Made by a program: the position numbers and the translations under genes. The notes beneath the pieces are model-generated. The model had not been told where the DNA came from, ran no database searches, and saw only the letters and a program-made list of their open reading frames with translations. Shown here piece by piece: positions 1-9,027 of a DNA stretch of 64,000 bases. The stretch's first letter is position 1, and every line of letters begins with the position of its first letter. Origin of the DNA: Devosia sp. (GTDB lineage Bacteria; Pseudomonadota; Alphaproteobacteria; Rhizobiales; Devosiaceae); the NCBI GenBank assembly GCA_016713105.1, contig JADJPS010000003.1, positions 310,001 through 374,000 of the forward strand, given 5' to 3'.

Positions 1-355
1 TATCAACCCGGTCCAGGCGCTGCTGATGTTCAACATCGGCGATGCCGAGATGACGGCCGGCGAGTTGCGTTCCCGCGGCTACTACCTGGGCTCGAACGTC
101 TCCTACAATCTGAAGAAGCTGGTCGAAACCGGCTACATCTTCCAGGAACGCTCGCGCGCCGACCGCCGTTCGGTGCGCATCCGGCTGACGCCCAAGGGCG
201 AGGAGGTGGCCGAGGTGATCGACGAACTCTATGACCGGCACCTCAAATCGATCGAGAAGGTCGGCGGCCTCAACGGCGAATCCTTCGAGAGCCTCAACAA
301 GGCGCTTGGTCGGCTGGAACGCTTCTGGGTCGATCAGATCCTCTACAAGCTCTGA
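1..355 (+). CDS. ldtR: MarR-family transcriptional regulator LdtR, C-terminal part
   Basis: The gene enters from the left edge, so its 5' end is missing; the frame is open from base 2 (INPVQALLMFNIGDAEM) and closes with TGA at 353-355. The remaining ~117 residues carry a winged-helix domain: a recognition-helix region (YYLGSNVSYNLKKLVETGY), then the MarR wing with the DRRSVRIRLT motif, then a C-terminal dimerisation helix. This matches LdtR, a MarR-family regulator of Hyphomicrobiales known to control an L,D-transpeptidase gene and osmotic stress responses. The adjacent L,D-transpeptidase gene on the same strand supports the assignment. Two hairpins follow the stop codon. The symbol rests on sequence resemblance plus neighbourhood. 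Confidence 0.85.
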   Translation, partial: INPVQALLMFNIGDAEMTAGELRSRGYYLGSNVSYNLKKLVETGYIFQERSRADRRSVRIRLTPKGEEVAEVIDELYDRHLKSIEKVGGLNGESFESLNKALGRLERFWVDQILYKL

Positions 356-370
356 TCGATCCGACAGCGA

Positions 371-429
371 TTGTGGCCGAAGGGCCACAACGAATCCAGC
401 AAACGCCGGCCTTAAGCCGGCGTTTCTTA
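371..429 (+). terminator. Tandem hairpins ending ldtR, second one a Rho-independent terminator
   Basis: Two perfect hairpins follow ldtR. The first (371-390) has an 8-bp stem TTGTGGCC/GGCCACAA closed by a GAAG tetraloop. The second (401-425) has a 10-bp stem AAACGCCGGC/GCCGGCGTTT around CTTAA and runs into a T-rich tail (CGTTTCTTATTT). The second is a standard intrinsic terminator. It should insulate ldtR from the transpeptidase gene, which then needs its own promoter between about 430 and 602; I could not identify a convincing one. Confidence 0.85.
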
Positions 430-602
430 TTTATGCCCAAAATCCCGCTATGAAATTGCTCGATTGCTGGGCGGCTTCTCGGCTGCTGCAACCCCACGAG
501 TGCGCGAGTCGGATCGACAGGCGGTCACACCTGCGCGACAGACTTTGGCGCTCTGGGGGCCGATGCTAAGAGGGCGAAACGGCGTGAAGTGCGGGTGAAT
601 TG

Positions 603-1868
603 ATGCGGCTGAATCGACGCAGACTTCTGACCTCCATCGCGGCGGCAGGCGCCGGGCTGGCCATGCCTGCCGTGGTGCGGGCGGCCGAAGGCGACAATTT
701 CTGGGACATCTTCAAGCGCGACAACGCCATGCGCAATGTCGACCAGAGCGGCAATACGGCAACCGCGCGCAGCCTCGTGGACACCATCGAGCCGGTGCTG
801 AGTTACGACACGGCCTACAATCTGCAGCTCGCGATCCAGAACTACGAAGCGTTTGTCGCCGCCAATGGCAGTTGGGACGAACCCGGGCGCGAGACATACG
901 GGCTCAAGCTCGGCGAATCGCGTCGCGCCGCGGCCTTGCTGAAGCGCCGGCTGATGATCAATGGCGACATGCAGCTGGAAAAGCGCGTCGACAATGATTT
1001 CGATGACAAGCTCGATGCCGCGGTGCGGCTGTTCCAGGCGCGCCACGGGCTGGTGATCAACGGCATGGTCGACGAGGCGACCTTCTACGCGCTCGCCGTT
1101 CCGGCCGACTATCGGCTCAACCAGTTGCGGCTCAATGCCCAGCGCATCGAGCAGTGGGCCTCGGCGCTGAGCGACCGCTATATCGTCGTCAACATCCCGG
1201 CGGCGACGATCGAGGCGGTCGAGGCCAGCCAGGTGGTGCAGCGACACACGGCGGTGGTCGGCAAGGTCGACCGGGCTACGCCAATCCTGAATTCCAAGGT
1301 TCACCAGGTCAAGTTCAACCCCTACTGGACGGTGCCCAAGAGCATCATCGAGAAGGACCTGATCCGCTACATGAACGAGGATCCGGAATACCTGACCAAG
1401 TTCAACATCCGCATCTTCGACGGCAAGGGGAGCGAGTTGCCGCCGACGGCCATCGACTGGTCCACCACCGAGGCGGTCAAGTACACGTTCCGCCAGGATC
1501 CGGGCGGCGAGAACTCGATGGGGCACTGCAAGATCGACTTCTACAACCCATACGACGTCTACATGCACGACACGCCGCAAAAGGCGCTGTTCGGCGAGAA
1601 TGCCCGCTTCCACTCCTCGGGGTGCGTGCGCTGCGAGGGCATCGACAGCCTCGCGGCCTGGCTGCTGCGCGACAATGGCGGCTGGGACCTGCCGACGGTG
1701 CAGGCGGCCTTCACCGGCGGCCTGCGCGAGGACGTGCCGCTCATGGTGCAGGTGCCGATCCACACCACCTACATCACCGCCTGGGCCAATCGGCAGGGCA
1801 CGGTGAGCTTCCGCGACGACGTCTACCGGTATGACTCCGCCGGCATCGTCAGTTTCGCGAACACGTGA
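603..1868 (+). CDS. L,D-transpeptidase (YkuD family) with peptidoglycan-binding domain, Tat-exported
   Basis: Probable periplasmic enzyme making 3-3 cross-links in peptidoglycan or attaching proteins to it. The N-terminus (RLNRRRLLTS followed by an Ala-rich stretch to PAVVRA) is a twin-arginine signal peptide. Residues ~115-165 resemble a peptidoglycan-binding type 1 domain (AVRLFQARHGLVINGMVDEA). The YkuD catalytic domain follows and contains HSSGCVRC with the expected nucleophile Cys341. The length of 421 residues suits this large alphaproteobacterial LDT class. A TTG at 600 is directly upstream of the ATG at 603; I chose the ATG. Adjacency to ldtR suggests LdtR control. No clear ribosome-binding site is visible. 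Confidence 0.88.
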   Translation: MRLNRRRLLTSIAAAGAGLAMPAVVRAAEGDNFWDIFKRDNAMRNVDQSGNTATARSLVDTIEPVLSYDTAYNLQLAIQNYEAFVAANGSWDEPGRETYGLKLGESRRAAALLKRRLMINGDMQLEKRVDNDFDDKLDAAVRLFQARHGLVINGMVDEATFYALAVPADYRLNQLRLNAQRIEQWASALSDRYIVVNIPAATIEAVEASQVVQRHTAVVGKVDRATPILNSKVHQVKFNPYWTVPKSIIEKDLIRYMNEDPEYLTKFNIRIFDGKGSELPPTAIDWSTTEAVKYTFRQDPGGENSMGHCKIDFYNPYDVYMHDTPQKALFGENARFHSSGCVRCEGIDSLAAWLLRDNGGWDLPTVQAAFTGGLREDVPLMVQVPIHTTYITAWANRQGTVSFRDDVYRYDSAGIVSFANT

Positions 1869-1872
1869 TGCG

Positions 1873-2115
1873 ATGGCCGGGCGCGACGACAGCAGTTCGC
1901 CCGGCCGCGTGTTCTTCGAGTTCATTCCGCTCGGCCAGCAGATGCGGGTCGCCGCAATCGACGAGGCGACCAGTGCCGAAGTCGTGGTGATCGCGCCGCT
2001 CACGGCGACGCGCCACCAGATGCAGCAACTGGCGCTGGCCAAGCTGAAGCGGAAGCTGGCGGGCGGGACGGACCCGCCCGGCCCTGGCGCGCCACCCAGG
2101 TCGCGCTACGCCTGA
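1873..2115 (+). CDS. Small conserved alphaproteobacterial protein (DUF6898-like)
   Basis: An 80-residue protein starting at ATG 1873, only 4 bases after the transpeptidase stop, so probably co-transcribed. The core (VFFEFIPLGQQMRVAAIDEA, then a second strand EVVVIAPLTAT and a helix QLALAKLKRKL) resembles a small family found beside or within many alphaproteobacterial genomes; I believe it is the family catalogued as DUF6898, but this is from memory. No function is known to me. Its last 10 bases overlap the end of recO, which is on the other strand. Confidence 0.6.
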   Translation: MAGRDDSSSPGRVFFEFIPLGQQMRVAAIDEATSAEVVVIAPLTATRHQMQQLALAKLKRKLAGGTDPPGPGAPPRSRYA

Positions 2116-2825
2116 CTCGTGACCAGCTGGATCAGGGCCTCGCGGATCGGCGGGGGATCGAGGCGGCGCGGCATCCATCCGTTCAGATCGAGGAAGTGCC
2201 CGGTAAGCGCGAACGCGGCGGCGACGTCTCCGGGTCCGGGAGCTGCGGCGCCGACGAGAAACGGTGGCAAGGGCAGCAGCCGCTCAAGCCAGGGCTCGGC
2301 GGCCGCGCGGCTGACGGCGCGGCCGGATTTCGGCGACACATGCGTGAGGTCCCGGGTCGAGCCGGTGGCGGCGCAACTGCTGAGATCGAGACCGAAGCCG
2401 AGCTCTTCCAGCAGGGTCAGCTCGAACCGCGCCAGTGCCACGCCGAGTCCGTCGGGCGGCAGCGACGCGTCGAGAATGGTGATGGCGAAAGCCAGCAGGC
2501 GATCGTGCGGATCGCGCTCGGGCAGCAGGCGCAGATGCTCGCAGAGCAGCTGGCTGGCATAGAGCTGCAGGCGGTCGGCCATCAGGCGGGCGGCGCGGGC
2601 GACGAGCAGCTCCACGGCGAAGGTACCAAGATGGTCCTCGAGCCGAGCCCGCCAGGTCGCCTGAACGGAGTTGCCCGGCTGCAGGGTCGGCGTCATCCGG
2701 CTCGACCGGCCGCCGCGCACCAGCCCCAGCTGCCGGCCACGGCCCGCCACCATCACTTCGGCGATGACACTCGACTCGCCATGGCGACGCACGCCGATGA
2801 TGAGCCCCTCACCGGTCCACTGCAT
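2106..2825 (-). CDS. recO: DNA repair protein RecO
   Basis: RecO loads RecA on SSB-coated DNA in the RecFOR recombinational repair pathway. The 239-residue product begins with the OB-fold typical of the family (MQWTGEGLIIGVRRHGESS, then RGGRSSRMTPTLQPGN) and continues into the helical C-terminal domain (FELTLLEELGFGLDLSSCA). The single Cys in SSCAATG and the absence of a full four-Cys zinc finger are common in alphaproteobacteria. It is the last gene of the minus-strand block after era, separated by ~186 bases in which I see no gene. Its 3' end overlaps the convergent small gene by 10 bases. Confidence 0.93.
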   Translation of the reverse strand: MQWTGEGLIIGVRRHGESSVIAEVMVAGRGRQLGLVRGGRSSRMTPTLQPGNSVQATWRARLEDHLGTFAVELLVARAARLMADRLQLYASQLLCEHLRLLPERDPHDRLLAFAITILDASLPPDGLGVALARFELTLLEELGFGLDLSSCAATGSTRDLTHVSPKSGRAVSRAAAEPWLERLLPLPPFLVGAAAPGPGDVAAAFALTGHFLDLNGWMPRRLDPPPIREALIQLVTSQA

Positions 2826-3011
2826 CGGGGAACTCGATCGAGAACCAACCGCTGGCGCGCGCTCCTCCGCCGTTCACGGCGAAGGGGAACCGCCGAAGGC
2901 GATGGAGCGGGCGACGGGAAGCGCCCGTGCCGGTGGCCGCCCCCTCCACCAGCTGCGCTGGTCCGCCTCCCCCGCTGCACCGACCACCGCCACAGGATCC
3001 CCGAAGCTCGC

Positions 3012-3953
3012 TCACTTCTGGTGGGGAAACTCCAGCCCCATCTCGCGGTAGCGCTCCGGATCGCTGCCCCAGTTCTCGCGCACCTTGACGAACAGGAACA
3101 GGTGCACCGGCACCTCGTACATCTGCATCAGTTCGGCGCGGGCGTCGGCGCCGATTGCCTTGATGGTCTGGCCGCCGGCACCGAGGACGATCTTCTTGTG
3201 GGTGTCCCGGGTGACGTAGATCACCTGGTCGATCCGGTAGGAACCATCCTTGTTGATGGTGAACTTCTCGGTCTCCACCGTGGTGTTGTAGGGGATCTCG
3301 TCGTGGATCCTGAGGAACAGCTTCTCGCGCGTCACCTCGGCGGCGGTCAGGGCCAGCGTCAGGTCGGTGAGCTGGTCCTCGGGAAAGTGCCAGGGTCCCA
3401 GCGGGATGCGGACGAGACAAAAATCCAGGAAGTCCCGCACCCCGTCGCCGGTGAGCGCCGAAATCATGAATGTACGCTCGAACCTGAGCGCAGCGTTCAG
3501 CCGCTCGGCCAGCGCCAGGAGCTTTTCCCGCGCGATGAGGTCGATCTTGTTGAGCACGAGGAGCTTTTCGTGCGGGATCTTGTCAAGTCCGGCCAGCAGG
3601 GTCTCGATCTCGGGGGTGAGACCGCGCTCGGCATCGACGATCAGCGCCACGAGGTCGGCATCGCCCGCCCCGCCCCAGGCAGCATCGACCATGGCCCGAT
3701 CCAGCCGGCGCCTCGGCGCGAAGATGCCGGGGGTGTCGATGAACACCACCTGCCCCGTCGCCTCGGTGACGACGCCGCGGATCTGGGCGCGAGTGGTCTG
3801 CGCCTTGTGGGTGACGATCGATACCTTGGTGCCGACGAGGGAGTTGAGCAGGGTCGACTTGCCGGCGTTCGGCGCGCCGACCAGGGCAACGAAGCCGCAA
3901 CGGGCGTTCTCCGGCATCGGAGTCGGGTCGTGGGATATTTCGTTGTCGGTCAT
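3012..3953 (-). CDS. era: GTPase Era
   Basis: Era is an essential GTPase that binds the 3' end of 16S rRNA and assists 30S subunit maturation. The GTPase domain shows G1 GAPNAGKST (about residues 27-35), G3 DTPG and G4 NKID; the C-terminal KH domain has THKKIVLGAGGQTIKAIG. The length of 313 residues is normal. A longer open frame runs upstream, but the start at ATG 3953 (MTDNEISHDPTPM) overlaps the rnc stop as ATGA and gives the family-typical N-terminus. Coupling to rnc is the usual bacterial arrangement. Confidence 0.96.
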   Translation of the reverse strand: MTDNEISHDPTPMPENARCGFVALVGAPNAGKSTLLNSLVGTKVSIVTHKAQTTRAQIRGVVTEATGQVVFIDTPGIFAPRRRLDRAMVDAAWGGAGDADLVALIVDAERGLTPEIETLLAGLDKIPHEKLLVLNKIDLIAREKLLALAERLNAALRFERTFMISALTGDGVRDFLDFCLVRIPLGPWHFPEDQLTDLTLALTAAEVTREKLFLRIHDEIPYNTTVETEKFTINKDGSYRIDQVIYVTRDTHKKIVLGAGGQTIKAIGADARAELMQMYEVPVHLFLFVKVRENWGSDPERYREMGLEFPHQK

Positions 3954-4651
3954 AGGGTCCAGACCTTCTCGCGGATGAGGAAGGCCTCGGCGGCCTTGTG
4001 TTCGGCCAGCTTCTTGGAGGGGCCCGTCGCGGTGACCTGAGGGAAGTCGCCGAGCCGGATGGCGATGGTGAATTCGGGGGCGTGATCGGGGCCGGTGCGC
4101 TCCACCTCGGTATAGCTGGGCGGTTCGAGCCCCCTGCCCTGGGCCCATTCCTGCAAAGTCGTCTTGGGGTCGGCCCGGACATTGCCGGCATGGCCGATAT
4201 GGGCACCGAACAGCCGCTCGATCACCTCGTAGGCCTGCCCCAGGCCACCATCGAGATAGACCGCACCGAGCACCGCTTCGGCGACATCGCCGAGGATCGC
4301 ATCCTTGTTGGCGCCGCCGGTCCGGGCTTCGCTTTCACCGAGGTTGAGGTCGCCACCGATGTCGAGCTGACGGGCGATCGCGGCACAGGTTTCCTTGCGA
4401 ACGAGGGTATTGAGGGAGCGAGACAGCTCGCCCTCGTTGGCCTTGGGGAAGCGGCGGTAAAGGAGATCGGCCACCACCAGCCCGAGCACCCGGTCGCCGA
4501 GGAATTCGAGGCGCTGGTAGGAGCGCTCGATGCGCTTGGCGGGCGAGACGGCGCTGGAGTGGGTCAAGGCACGGTCAAGCAAGTCGGGATCGGCGAAGCG
4601 GTAGCCCAGCCGGGTCTCGAGCCGATCGTGACGCTTCACCTTTCCACTCAT
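3950..4651 (-). CDS. rnc: Ribonuclease III
   Basis: RNase III cleaves double-stranded RNA in rRNA precursors and structured mRNAs. The 233-residue protein has the catalytic signature RLEFLGDRVL in helix 4 and the second acidic cluster DVAEAVLGAVYLDGG. A C-terminal dsRNA-binding domain runs from DPKTTLQEWAQ to GPSKKLAEHKAAEAFL. Start ATG 4651 overlaps the lepB stop by four bases (ATGA), which decides it over the in-frame extension upstream. The 3' end overlaps era in the same way, so lepB, rnc and era are probably translationally coupled. Confidence 0.96.
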   Translation of the reverse strand: MSGKVKRHDRLETRLGYRFADPDLLDRALTHSSAVSPAKRIERSYQRLEFLGDRVLGLVVADLLYRRFPKANEGELSRSLNTLVRKETCAAIARQLDIGGDLNLGESEARTGGANKDAILGDVAEAVLGAVYLDGGLGQAYEVIERLFGAHIGHAGNVRADPKTTLQEWAQGRGLEPPSYTEVERTGPDHAPEFTIAIRLGDFPQVTATGPSKKLAEHKAAEAFLIREKVWTL

Positions 4652-5439
4652 GGAGCCGGCGTGGTGGTGTAGTTCTGGTCGACGCCCTGGAACATGCGGT
4701 CCCAACGGACATTGGTCGGCCATTGCCAGAGCTGCCAGGGCGGCAGGTTGTTCTTGATGGAGAAGAATCGCGCCTCGGCCTTGCCGACGAACGCATCGAA
4801 CGGCACATAGCCGACCTGGCGCAGCACGCGGCTGTCGGCCGAGCGGTCGCGGTTGTCGCCCATCATGAAGTAGTGACCGGCCGGCACCACGTACTCGGGC
4901 GTGTTGTCGAGGGGCTGGTCGTCGCTGATTTCCTGGATCGTGTGGGTTACGCCGTTGGGGAGCGTCTCCCTGTAGATGACGACCGGTACCGCGCTCATGC
5001 CGCTGTCGGTGTCGGTGCCCGAGCCGACCTGCTCACGCTCAACCATCGTGCCGTTGATATAGAGGCGTCCGGCCTTCATCTGGATGGTGTCGCCCTGCAT
5101 GCCGATGACGCGCTTGATGTAGTCCTCGTTGCTGATGTTGTGGAACACCGCGATGTCGCCGCGATCCGGCGTGTCGAACGAGAGGAAGCGACCGCTGAAC
5201 GGCAACGGCAGCGGGAACGAGTTCTTTCCGAAGCCCCAGGCCCACTTGTTGGCGACGAAGTAGTCGCCGATCATCATGGTCGACTGCATCGAGGCGGTCG
5301 GGATCGAGAACGGCTGGTAGAGGAAGGTACGGAAGACCAGCGCGATGGCGAGGGCCTCGATGATGACGACGATCGTCTCGACGAGCTCGTTCTTCTTCTT
5401 GCCGGCTTTGGCCTCGGGCTTGGTCATGGTCTCGCTCAT
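4648..5439 (-). CDS. lepB: Signal peptidase I
   Basis: Membrane-bound serine protease that removes signal peptides from exported proteins. Residues ~18-40 form the N-terminal membrane anchor (IVVIIEALAIALVF). The catalytic serine is Ser50 in IPTASMQ and the general-base lysine is Lys109 in DYIKRVIG. The C-terminal conserved box GHYFMMGDNRDRSADSR is intact. The product is 263 residues from ATG 5439, a normal S26 family length. It lies 31 bases downstream of acpS and overlaps rnc. Confidence 0.96.
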   Translation of the reverse strand: MSETMTKPEAKAGKKKNELVETIVVIIEALAIALVFRTFLYQPFSIPTASMQSTMMIGDYFVANKWAWGFGKNSFPLPLPFSGRFLSFDTPDRGDIAVFHNISNEDYIKRVIGMQGDTIQMKAGRLYINGTMVEREQVGSGTDTDSGMSAVPVVIYRETLPNGVTHTIQEISDDQPLDNTPEYVVPAGHYFMMGDNRDRSADSRVLRQVGYVPFDAFVGKAEARFFSIKNNLPPWQLWQWPTNVRWDRMFQGVDQNYTTTPAP

Positions 5440-5470
5440 AGCTGCCTCTGCCCGCTCGGGGCCAATCTGG

Positions 5471-5890
5471 TTACGGGAGCGCCGCAGGCTGGTCAACCGG
5501 CAGGGCCTCGATGATGACGAAGGCCTGAGCCATGCCACCGTCGTCGGTGATGGTGAGGTGGATATGAGGCTTCATGCCCTTGGGCACAAGCATCTCCAGC
5601 ACCCGGGCCGCCCCGTTGGTCAATTTCATCGTGGGCTTGCCCGAGGGCAGGTTCACCACGCCCATGTCGCGCCAGTAGACGCCGAAACTAAGGCCGGTGC
5701 CGAGCGCCTTGGCGCAGGCTTCCTTGGCGGCGAAGCGCTTGGCATAGGAGGCCGCGCGCTGAGCCCGGCGATCGGATTTCTGCCGCTCGATCTCGGTGAA
5801 GCAGCGCTGGGTGAAGCGCTCGCCGTAGCGCGCCAGGGTCTTCTCGACGCGAGAGATGTCGGTGAGGTCGTTGCCGATGCCGATGATCAT
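5471..5890 (-). CDS. acpS: Holo-[acyl-carrier-protein] synthase
   Basis: AcpS transfers the 4'-phosphopantetheine arm from coenzyme A to acyl carrier protein. The start ATG 5890 gives the canonical N-terminus MIIGIGNDLTDISRVE with the magnesium-binding Asp. The second signature RFAAKEACAKALGTG contains the conserved Glu and Lys. The product is 139 residues. In many alphaproteobacteria pdxJ lies just upstream; here it does not, and pdxJ sits 39 kb away. A G/C-rich repeat occupies the spacer to pyrE. Confidence 0.94.
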   Translation of the reverse strand: MIIGIGNDLTDISRVEKTLARYGERFTQRCFTEIERQKSDRRAQRAASYAKRFAAKEACAKALGTGLSFGVYWRDMGVVNLPSGKPTMKLTNGAARVLEMLVPKGMKPHIHLTITDDGGMAQAFVIIEALPVDQPAALP

Positions 5891-5914
5891 GAAAGGCGCC
5901 CCAGACGCAGGGCG

Positions 5915-6000
5915 GCACCCTCCCCGGGGGAGGGGGTGGGGGCGAAGCGAAGGGCGGGCGCGCCCCTCCCAACCTCCCCCGCAAGGGGGGAGGTGACCCG
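5915..6000. repeat. G/C-rich palindromic intergenic repeat (copy 1)
   Basis: The acpS-pyrE spacer contains runs of C and G in opposed orientation (CACCCTCCCCGGGGGAGGG, then CCTCCCCCGCAAGGGGGGAGG). Similar CTCCCC...GGGGAGG units recur at 34248-34320 and, as two tandem copies, at 51934-52025. It looks like a dispersed hairpin-forming repeat, not coding sequence. Function unknown. Confidence 0.6.
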
Positions 6001-6024
6001 ACTGCAAATTCAGAGCAGGGACCA

Positions 6025-6609
6025 TCACGTCAGCCCCCGCGAGCCCGGCTTGACCGCCGGAATCGCGGCGAGTTCGGGGGGGAGCGCGTCGACGGGATAG
6101 GCAGGGACCTTGTAGCGGGCCAGCGACACCAGCGGCACGCCGATATCAACCTCCCCGCCGGACCGGTCGATCAGGCACGCCGCGGCGATCACATCGGCGC
6201 CAAGCTTGCGGACTGCATCGATGCATTCGCGGATCGAAAGGCCGGTACTGACGATGTCCTCGACGACGATCACCTTTTCGCCTGGGGCGAGTTCGAAGCC
6301 GCGACGAAGTTCGAACACGCCATTGACTCGCTCGGTGTAGATTGCCGGCACGCCAAGGTGCCTTGCCGTCTCGTAGCCGGGAATGATGCCGCCGACCGCC
6401 GGCGAGACGATCTGGCTGACGTCGGCGAAGCCCTCGGCGCGGATCTTGGCGGCCAGCGCCCGGCACAGCTTCTCGGCCTTTTCGGGGTGCATGAAGACGC
6501 GGGCCTTCTGCAGGAAGACCGGCGAACGCAAACCCGATGAGAGGATGAAGTGGCCTTGCAGCAGTGCGCCGCTCTCGCGGAAGAGCTGCAATACTTGTTC
6601 GGTGGTCAC
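6025..6609 (-). CDS. pyrE: Orotate phosphoribosyltransferase
   Basis: Converts orotate and PRPP to orotidine 5'-monophosphate in de novo pyrimidine synthesis. The PRPP-binding motif is VIVVEDIVSTG. The N-terminal part (LLQGHFILSSGLRSPVFLQ) and the segment IVSPAVGGIIPGYETARHLG are typical of the crenarchaeal/alphaproteobacterial PyrE type. I place the start at GTG 6609, which overlaps the rel stop as GTGA and yields 194 residues; the open frame extends further but without a better start. Probably translated by coupling to rel. Confidence 0.94.
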   Translation of the reverse strand: MTTEQVLQLFRESGALLQGHFILSSGLRSPVFLQKARVFMHPEKAEKLCRALAAKIRAEGFADVSQIVSPAVGGIIPGYETARHLGVPAIYTERVNGVFELRRGFELAPGEKVIVVEDIVSTGLSIRECIDAVRKLGADVIAAACLIDRSGGEVDIGVPLVSLARYKVPAYPVDALPPELAAIPAVKPGSRGLT

Positions 6610-8876
6610 GCCGTCTCCTTGAGCTGTGCGGAAGCGGTCCACTCGAGCCTCGACACTTCGCGTGCCTCGCTGACGCTGCCGCGTCGCACGGCCGTGACGC
6701 CGGCCGTCAGCTTCAGCGAGTTGAGCACGTCGGTCAGTTGCCCCAGGTCCCGCACCTCGATGTGGAAGATGAACTTGTGGAAGTCGGGCGACTCCATGCG
6801 CATCACGAGATTATGGATGTTGGCTTCGCAGGCGGCAATCACCGCCGCGATCTGGGCAAGCGAGCCGGGCTTGTTCTGGGCCTGCATGGAGACGACGCAC
6901 TGGTGCTGCATGTCCTCGCGGCCGACGATATCCCAGCGCACGTCGATCCAGGCGACGTCGCTGTCGTAGAGCTCCGACAGCGCCTCGGAGTGGATCGGGT
7001 AGATGGTGATGCCGCTGCCCGGCTGCATGATGCCGACCATGCGGTCTCCCGGCACCACCCCCTCGCCGGACACGGTCACGACGGTACCGAAGTTGAGTTC
7101 GGCAAGGGCCGCCCTGGCCGCCGGACCGGAGCGCGGATTGCCCGGGACGCGAAAGCGGAACAGCGCGGTCGACTTCAGCGCGAACCAGCCTTCGGCCTTG
7201 TCGGGCGCCGGCAGGTCGACCTTCTTGCGGCGACGCTTGACGCCCTTCACGTCGAGCAACTGGGCATCGAGGTCGTCGGCGGCAACCTTGCCCTCGCCGA
7301 GAGCAATGAGCAGTTCGCGACGCCCCGGATGGCCCAGGGCTTCGGCAAGCTGCTTGAACTCGGCCTCATCCAGGCTGGTTCCCTCACGCTCGAGCAGGGT
7401 CGAAACCATGTGCTCGCCCAGCGCAAAGGCACGCTGCTGGGCCGCCTGCCGGACGGCGCGGCGGATGGCGGCGCGGGCCTTGCCGGTCGCCGCGATGGTT
7501 TCCCAGTTGGACGGCGGCAGGTGATTCTGATCGCGGATGATCTCGACCTCGTCACCGGAGCGCAACTGGGTCACGAGCGGCACGATCTGGCCGTTGATCT
7601 TGGCGCCGACACAGGTGTCGCCGATATCGGTATGAAGCGCGTAGGCGAGGTCGATGGGGGTGGCGCCGCGCGGGAGCGCGATCAGGCGGCCGCGGGGGGT
7701 GAAGCAGAACACCTGATCCTGGAACAGTTCGAGCTTGGTGTACTCGAGGAAGTCCTCGGTACTCGAGCCGGCGGTCAGATGCCCGATGGTCTGGCGCAGC
7801 CAGGCAAAGGCCTTCGACTCATTCTCGATCTTGTGGATGTCGGTGGCCCCCTCCTTGTAGAGGGCGTGCGCCGCGATGCCGAACTCGGCGATGCGGTGCA
7901 TCTCCTCGGTACGGATCTGCAGCTCGGCGCGCTGCCGCCCGACCCCGACGATGGTGGTGTGGATCGAACGGTAGTCATTGTGCTTGGGGACCGAAATATA
8001 GTCCTTGAAGCGACCAGGGACGACCTTCCAGTTGGTATGCACGATGCCGAGCGCGCGGTAGCAGTCGGCCACGCTCGGTACGATCAGTCGGAAGCCGATC
8101 ATGTCGGACAGCTGTTCGAGGGCGATCTGCTTGCGCTCGATCTTGGAGAAGATCGACCAGGGCGACTTGACCCGGGCACTGACGCGCGCCTCGATTCCCT
8201 GTTCCTTGAGCTTCTCGGCGAGTTCGGCCTTGATGGTCGCGATGGTATCGGCGAAGTCCGACTTCATCGCCTCGAGCCGGTCGGTGATCGCCTGGTAGTG
8301 ATCAGGCTGCAGCACCTTGAAGGCCAGGTCCTCCAGCTCCTCGCGCATGTCGTGCATGCCCATGCGGCCAGCGAGCGGCGCGTAGATGTCCATGGTCTCG
8401 GCGGCGATGCGCTTCTGCTTGGCGGCAGCCATGAAATGCAGGGTGCGCATGTTGTGCAGCCGGTCGGCGAGCTTGACCAGCAGCACCCGGACATCGGCGG
8501 AGATGGCGAGCAGGAGCTTCCTGAGGTTCTCGGCCTGCGCCTCTTCGCGCGTCACCAGTTGCAGCCGTTCGATCTTGGTCAGGCCGTCGACGATCGAGCC
8601 GATCTCGGAGCCGAACAGCTGATCGATCTCGGCGCGGGTGGCGTCCGTGTCCTCGATGGTGTCATGCAGCAGCGCGACCGCAATCGAGGCATCGTCCAGC
8701 TTGAGGTCGGTGAGGATCGCCGCCACTTCCAGCGGATGGGCGAAATACGGGTCGCCCGAGGCACGCTTCTGGGTGCCGTGCTTCTGCATGGCATAGACAT
8801 AGGCCTTGTTGAGCAGCGCCTCGTCGGCGTGCGGATTGTAGGCCAGAACCCGTTCGACGAGCTCGTACTGACGCAT
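6606..8876 (-). CDS. rel: Bifunctional (p)ppGpp synthetase/hydrolase (Rel/SpoT, RSH)
   Basis: The stringent-response alarmone enzyme. Domains in order: HD hydrolase with HDTIED (~residues 70-76), synthetase domain with RFKDYISVPKHNDYRSIHT, TGS domain (CFTPRGRLIALPRGATPIDL), helical region, and C-terminal ACT domain (VVSMQAQNKPGSLAQIAAVI). The length of 756 residues is normal for the single long RSH of alphaproteobacteria. Two ATG codons lie in tandem (8879 and 8876); either could be used. An intrinsic terminator at 8921-8960 separates it from rpoZ, so rel needs a promoter of its own or read-through. Confidence 0.95.
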   Translation of the reverse strand: MRQYELVERVLAYNPHADEALLNKAYVYAMQKHGTQKRASGDPYFAHPLEVAAILTDLKLDDASIAVALLHDTIEDTDATRAEIDQLFGSEIGSIVDGLTKIERLQLVTREEAQAENLRKLLLAISADVRVLLVKLADRLHNMRTLHFMAAAKQKRIAAETMDIYAPLAGRMGMHDMREELEDLAFKVLQPDHYQAITDRLEAMKSDFADTIATIKAELAEKLKEQGIEARVSARVKSPWSIFSKIERKQIALEQLSDMIGFRLIVPSVADCYRALGIVHTNWKVVPGRFKDYISVPKHNDYRSIHTTIVGVGRQRAELQIRTEEMHRIAEFGIAAHALYKEGATDIHKIENESKAFAWLRQTIGHLTAGSSTEDFLEYTKLELFQDQVFCFTPRGRLIALPRGATPIDLAYALHTDIGDTCVGAKINGQIVPLVTQLRSGDEVEIIRDQNHLPPSNWETIAATGKARAAIRRAVRQAAQQRAFALGEHMVSTLLEREGTSLDEAEFKQLAEALGHPGRRELLIALGEGKVAADDLDAQLLDVKGVKRRRKKVDLPAPDKAEGWFALKSTALFRFRVPGNPRSGPAARAALAELNFGTVVTVSGEGVVPGDRMVGIMQPGSGITIYPIHSEALSELYDSDVAWIDVRWDIVGREDMQHQCVVSMQAQNKPGSLAQIAAVIAACEANIHNLVMRMESPDFHKFIFHIEVRDLGQLTDVLNSLKLTAGVTAVRRGSVSEAREVSRLEWTASAQLKETA

Positions 8877-8920
8877 CATCGGTTCGCCGCACTCCTACGC
8901 GGCACGCCTGCCACTGGGGC

Positions 8921-8960
8921 AAACAAAAAAGGCGCCGAGCAAGCGGCCCGACGCCTTTGT
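8921..8960 (-). terminator. Rho-independent terminator downstream of rpoZ
   Basis: Read on the minus strand, the sequence forms a stem with arms AAAGGCG and CGCCTTT and a G/C-rich interior, followed by an uninterrupted run of T (TTTTTTGTTTG). It lies between rpoZ and rel and fits an intrinsic terminator or attenuator for rpoZ transcripts. Confidence 0.85.
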
Positions 8961-9027
8961 AACTATATGCCAGATCGGCACGGGTGCAACGCGGCTGCGG
9001 GCCCCGCCGCCAACGGCGGTGGCGGCT